From Selaginella tamariscina (lineage: Eukaryota > Streptophyta > Lycopodiopsida > Selaginellales > Selaginellaceae): a stretch of DNA of 64,000 bases. Below, one piece after another: positions 60,401 through 64,000 of this stretch; position 1 is the first letter of the stretch; each line of letters opens with the position of its first letter. The DNA lies in NCBI GenBank assembly GCA_003024785.1, contig PUQB01000838.1, positions 25,105 through 89,104 on the forward strand, given 5' to 3'. The translations under genes were made by a program, and so were the position numbers. Under the pieces are notes generated by a model that made no database searches, was not told the origin of the DNA, and saw nothing but the letters and a program-made list of their open reading frames with translations.

Positions 60401-60991
60401 TGAATTCGAGGTCGTATATGTTACACTCTGGAGAGGTGAGATGGTTAAAGAAAACCTCTTTCCCGACCCTATCTCTCCTATAGAGAGCCTCCTTAGAGAA
60501 GTCATGGACACAATTGCATCGAGGACTCGTCATTATCCGACCACGTGCGGTCGAGTTCAAGCTCCTCATAACACACTTTGAATCCCTTAGCGCAGTGATA
60601 AAAGCCTGAGCAGCGTCTTTATTTACCCTGATGCTTAGACATCTGAGCTTGTCTAGCTCATGGAGCCAATTGAAATCCTGGACATACCCCCAATCCAGAG
60701 TGTCTCGAGATGTTTCATCCTATGTGCATATGCATACATAAAATCAGCACATACCAGTTGTGCTCGTCAAGTGAGTAGTATAAGGCAAGGTGCTTGACTA
60801 TGAGGGAGTGCTGTCGAGATCCGTGAGATTGGGTTTTCTTCAAACATGAGCATTACTGTTTCGTGCTTGGACAGTGCATCCTCGACATCCTCAGCTGAAT
60901 TCACTTCCACTACATTGCTGTTCCAAAAGATCCGATCAAAAGTGTTTCCTTGTGACAGATCGTAGAGCTCCTGGTCGGACAATGGCTCCAT
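57480..60991 (-). CDS. Roco-family GTPase (LRR-Roc-COR), frame-broken
   Basis: A Roco protein: a Ras-of-complex (Roc) GTPase followed by its COR dimerisation domain, the family of LRRK2 and plant TORNADO1-like proteins. It starts MEPLSDQELYDLSQG. An LRR-like region (about 60750-60050) includes LRHLTVSGTHLVPLG. Roc at 59830-59500 has the P-loop ICGDTGVGKTTIRKN, a conserved T in STYGIKLQAL, and switch II VCDLAGQSEYHAF. The NKxD-type G4 motif is not clear. COR (about 59290-58480) shows MHLHDSGELVYF, FVVLDVQWFLRDVIGVF and IPYILSSLQKLGVV, then SYCFWGRRFDCKH, FNMLQVTLAGM and GEWYDMHWVDVLVRIP. A C-terminal domain to about 57480 has WLKKAAPVLF and EAVWQRDKHLKF-like pieces. It is mostly intron-free, and frames change at least five times, so it is a pseudogene or indel-affected. 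Confidence 0.75.
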
Positions 60992-61078
60992 TAGAACATG
61001 TCAGACTTTGTCCTAGAGGTTTGACAAGGAAGAAAATCGATTCATCCGGTAAGTTGACATTTCAGCGTGCTTGTATAA

Positions 61079-61162
61079 TAATCTAGAATATTCTATTTAT
61101 TAATATATATTAAAGTAAAATAATCTAGAATATTCTATTTATTAACATATATTAAAGTAAAA
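61079..61162 (+). repeat. 42-bp tandem duplication
   Basis: AATCTAGAATATTCTATTTA followed by TTAAYATATATTAAAGTAAAA occurs twice in direct succession, at 61079 and 61121, with one or two differences. It carries the TAGAATATTCTA palindrome. Confidence 0.85.
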
Positions 61163-61339
61163 GACAAATAAATCAAAATAAATCAAAATAATTAATCAAT
61201 TAGCTGCCGACAAATTCCTGAGTTATGATGTCCATCATCCAAAACGAAAAGTCTTCTTATCTTGAGTCTCGACCAATGTATTTGGTTAGTACATGTTTTT
61301 TCTTTAGACAACTAGGAGGACAACATGTTCTGGGTGGTT

Positions 61340-61495
61340 ATGGATTATCCTTTAGGCTCTCGTTGTGGCTCCATAAAAATTGTCTTGTAGGATCTAGCCT
61401 AATTCTCATATTGTGGAGAGAGAGACAATGACTCTCCATCAAAGGCTATATCCTTGCTATTAGGCTCTCGTTGTGGCTCCATAAAAAATTGAGAA
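61340..61495 (+). repeat. Short direct repeat
   Basis: AGGCTCTCGTTGTGGCTCCA followed by TAAAAA occurs at about 61352 and 61462. No gene is supported between the Roco start and 61.8 kb. Confidence 0.6.
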
Positions 61496-61799
61496 AATGA
61501 GTTGCTTTCACGGCAAAGCCGAATCTTGACATCCAAGCCTACCATAAATTATTTGCAGAGTAGGATGTTGTTAACACCAATAGTTACAACAGCAAGATAC
61601 GAGAGAGGACATAAAAAATGTGACAAAACCTTGAGAGATCACTTAAAGCCACAACATGGGAAAAAACAAAGCCTATTGTACCAAGTAAGAATGTTTGCCA
61701 ATGGGATTTATCTTGCCCACATCCTTGGTCCTATCTAGAATGTCAATGGGATTTTGCCAACATCCTTGGCAGGATTTATCCACACACATTTTGTATTGT

Positions 61800-63560
61800 A
61801 AGCTTATTTCTTCTCTTCAAAAGCTAAAAAATTTGTGTCTATGGACTTTTCTGAGGTGGGAGGAAGTTAGACCTCAGTCCTAATGATGCTCATTTCCGAC
61901 GATGTGTTCAATAAGTGGGTGACCATCATGAGGACTTTCACAAATGGAACACTAAAAGGGAATGAAGAAAAAACATTCACTTATGGAGAAACAATCCACT
62001 GCAAAAAAACCCAAGTAAGTCACCAAAGCCAAAGGCTGTACTAGCTTCAAAAGGAAGTCGACACCAATTTCAAACTCACTTGGCTAAAGCCCCTCAACAA
62101 AACAACATTGGAGGAGATGCGGGTACTAACAAATTTTGTACTCAATGGCGACTTATAAATAAACTTGAGCACAACCACGTCTTCTTTTCTTGTGAAGGTA
62201 ATAGAGCTAAAGTTAATTCAACATTTCAAGGAGTGGTTGGGGATACATTGCCATAAACTCCAATGGACATCTAACCTAGCATACGAGGAGCTAGGGATTA
62301 TTTAAAGGTGATTGACGACAATATGATCAAGCAATGGTTAGTCCTGAGGGAAGATCTAGCCAAGAATCTCCTGCACACGTGTGTTGCATCAATGTGAGAG
62401 AGTTTTAGAAATCTAAACAAGCACATGCACTGTGTTGCAATTCTACTAATCAGAAGACTGAGGAGCTGAAGCAGCGTGCTGGGAGAGAGCTAAGGAGTTC
62501 AAGAAGAGGAGCTGAAGTTGATAAGGGTTGACATCACCATCTATGATAAGCTCTATAGGATACTACAATCAAATTTAAATATGATTTGGGGTGCCATAGT
62601 TGCCTACATGAAGCCATTCTAACTATTCATGATGGATTTACAAGTATTGGGTTGCCCATCTACGGAGGAACTGCTTGAGGATCTAATTGACAGGCTTGCT
62701 CGTGTGAGCACCTACACTAAAGAGATCTACTTTTATACTATTTGCTAATGTAATGGACAACTTTATAGTGAACTTTGCCAAGAAGAACAAGCACTATAGG
62801 ACTTAATATTACATGAATGATAGAGATCCCAAAAGTTTCGATACTATTGGTCACTCCATTGTCAAAATGCACTAGAGAACTTTATCATTTCAAATGAGGA
62901 AAAGGCATTTGCTTTCATTCGGACATGCCTATAGTGACTTGTGCATCGGCAACAAAAGGAAATGTCTTCAGCAATGTATTTATCTGGACATTATAGGTGT
63001 TGCTACATGCAATATTATGGCCTTAGTTAGGGGTCCCTTAGAGTCCACCTAGGTATTCGACTATTGTATCAAAGGGTTGTGTTGAAGTAGTGCTACATCT
63101 GGGAAATGAGTGTGTTCGTTGTTAATATGGATGAGAAAGTAGTTGATGACTTACAAATTTGGATAGAATGATTCTGATCTCGATTCGAATTGCTTGACGT
63201 TTTCCACAAGATACCTCTTCGTATACTCTTGGATAGGTTTGCTGGAAACAACAAACTCTAAAGTACAGTCTACTTCTGATGGAGAGGATAAAGTTAACAA
63301 AGGAGAAGTCACCAAGAAACATGCCGAAGGATCAATATTGACTAGACAATCATTAGAAGGAGAATTCAATATTCACGAACAGTCTCCTAAGAGGCAAAAC
63401 TATTCGTGAATTGTTCTGAAGGTAACAATGTGGAGAATTACTAAGAGGGAGTCATACATAGTTGTAATGAGTATAACATAAGACAATTTTTACCATGTAT
63501 ATTTTGTGCAAAAAAACAACTTTCAAAGGCTAATGCAACATTTAGCTCAAACATGGATCA
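61800..63560 (+). pseudogene. Decayed paralogue of the methyltransferase-like half of the 11.2-14.2 kb gene
   Basis: Nucleotide and protein similarity to about 12590-14340 runs through the whole block in the same order. Examples are HFKEWLGIHCHK against HFKEWLGIHCHKL, a YEE...DDNMIKQW segment against YEE...NDDMLVEW, FAKKNKHY...YYMND against FAKKNRHRWTGFYMND, and RGPLEST.VFDYC against RGPHSDAWVFDYC. It extends into the 3' flank (a TTAGCTCAAACATGGATCA stretch against TTAGTTCAAACATGGGTCA). The ParB-like half is absent or unrecognisable. Stops and indels are frequent, so this copy is dead. It helps fix the exon ends of the first copy, since the 13428-13482 intron is absent here. The position equivalent to the methylase DPPY reads MDLQV, so that motif is missing in both copies. 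Confidence 0.75.
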
Positions 63561-63565
63561 TTATC

Positions 63566-64000
63566 ATAGTTTTACTATGATTCCTTTTTACTTTAGACGT
63601 TAATTATTATTACCTACCGAACTATGTTCACAAGCTCTAGGTGTTGAAGAAACAGGCTTGCTTAATGCACTTGGGTATTTAATAATGGTTCGGGTGGGTG
63701 TTGTTAGGTATTGTATGAAACTCTAGGCAAAGATAGCATTTCTATCTAAGAAATTCTTATCTTCGTTTTTTGTGTCCCAGTTGGGTTATTGGTTAGTGTT
63801 AAAGGTCAAAAAAGATATTATGTAGGAAAACTACATACATAAAACTTTTCAACGGTGGAGAAATAACTCGTAGGAAAGGAGTAGTAAAAAATCCTATGAT
63901 AATAGGAAAATCTTACGATGGTAGGAAGGATCTTACACATGTAGAAAGCAAATAGTTATGACGGTTGGCATGAGGAGGTAGAGGAGCACATGATTCAGTT
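63566..64000 (+). repeat. LTR-like repeat, runs off the right edge
   Basis: It begins ATCATAGTTTTACTATGATT and continues with sequence matching 27985-28190 (GTTAATTATTATTACCTACC, ...AACTATGTT...). It starts directly after the decayed paralogue's 3' flank. It is probably the LTR of the same gypsy family as at 24.5-25.2 kb, with its end outside the window. Confidence 0.55.

Noticed and set aside
61575-61590. TAGTTACAAC as an end of a second 14.9 kb element
   Set aside because: Only ten bases match the terminal repeat and the following GGGCATG is absent, so chance is likely.

Overview
The window looks like nuclear DNA of a land plant or a close streptophyte relative. The evidence is plant-type telomere repeats (CCCTAAA), plant Ty1/copia and Ty3/gypsy fossils (one with a Met-tRNA-type primer site), a PUX1-type UBX gene, a COMT-like O-methyltransferase, short GT-AG introns, and AT-rich DNA full of (CA)n, (TA)n and (GA)n microsatellites. 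A Roco gene and transposons of the DUF7869 and integrase-core types would suit a non-seed plant or charophyte. The species cannot be fixed from the sequence alone.

Layout. (1) 1-18.7 kb: a fossil copia element is split by what looks like one 14.9 kb insertion (1056-15937) with 21-bp terminal inverted repeats matching at 20 of 21 bases. Inside it are a DUF7869-type candidate transposase on the minus strand, two arrays of the 18-bp palindrome GGCGGGATTAATCCCGCC, AT-rich and CA-rich long tandem repeats, interstitial telomere repeats, a gene combining a ParB-like domain with a region laid out like an N4/N6 amino-methyltransferase, and a plant-type FCP1-like phosphatase gene. (2) 19.2-20.5 kb: a host IMPACT/YigZ-family gene. 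(3) 20.5-24.5 kb: AT-rich DNA with no gene seen. (4) 24.5-38.1 kb: nested repeats. These are a gypsy fossil on the minus strand, LTR-like repeats, and a hAT-like (DUF4371) element into which a 6.7 kb integrase-bearing DNA transposon (30436-37118) has inserted. That transposon has long inverted repeats and a convergent unknown gene of many short-intron exons. (5) 38.6-47.2 kb: two scrambled Ty3/gypsy fossils in opposite orientations. (6) 48.8-61 kb: the host gene block, with COMT-like (+), PUX1 (-), an unrecognised multi-exon gene (-) and a Roco GTPase (-). (7) 61.9-63.6 kb: a decayed paralogue of the methyltransferase-like part of the gene in the 14.9 kb element, followed by an LTR-like repeat.

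How the parts fit. The best candidate for an undescribed system is the 14.9 kb element: a putative DDE transposase plus cargo (ParB/methyltransferase-like protein and FCP1-like phosphatase) and palindrome arrays not seen elsewhere in the window. Its coherence rests on the copia interruption, the matching inverted repeats and the confinement of the palindrome to its interior.

Caution: conserved host genes (IMPACT, COMT) show several apparent one-base losses next to perfectly conserved motifs. Some frame breaks in the window may therefore be assembly indels rather than decay.
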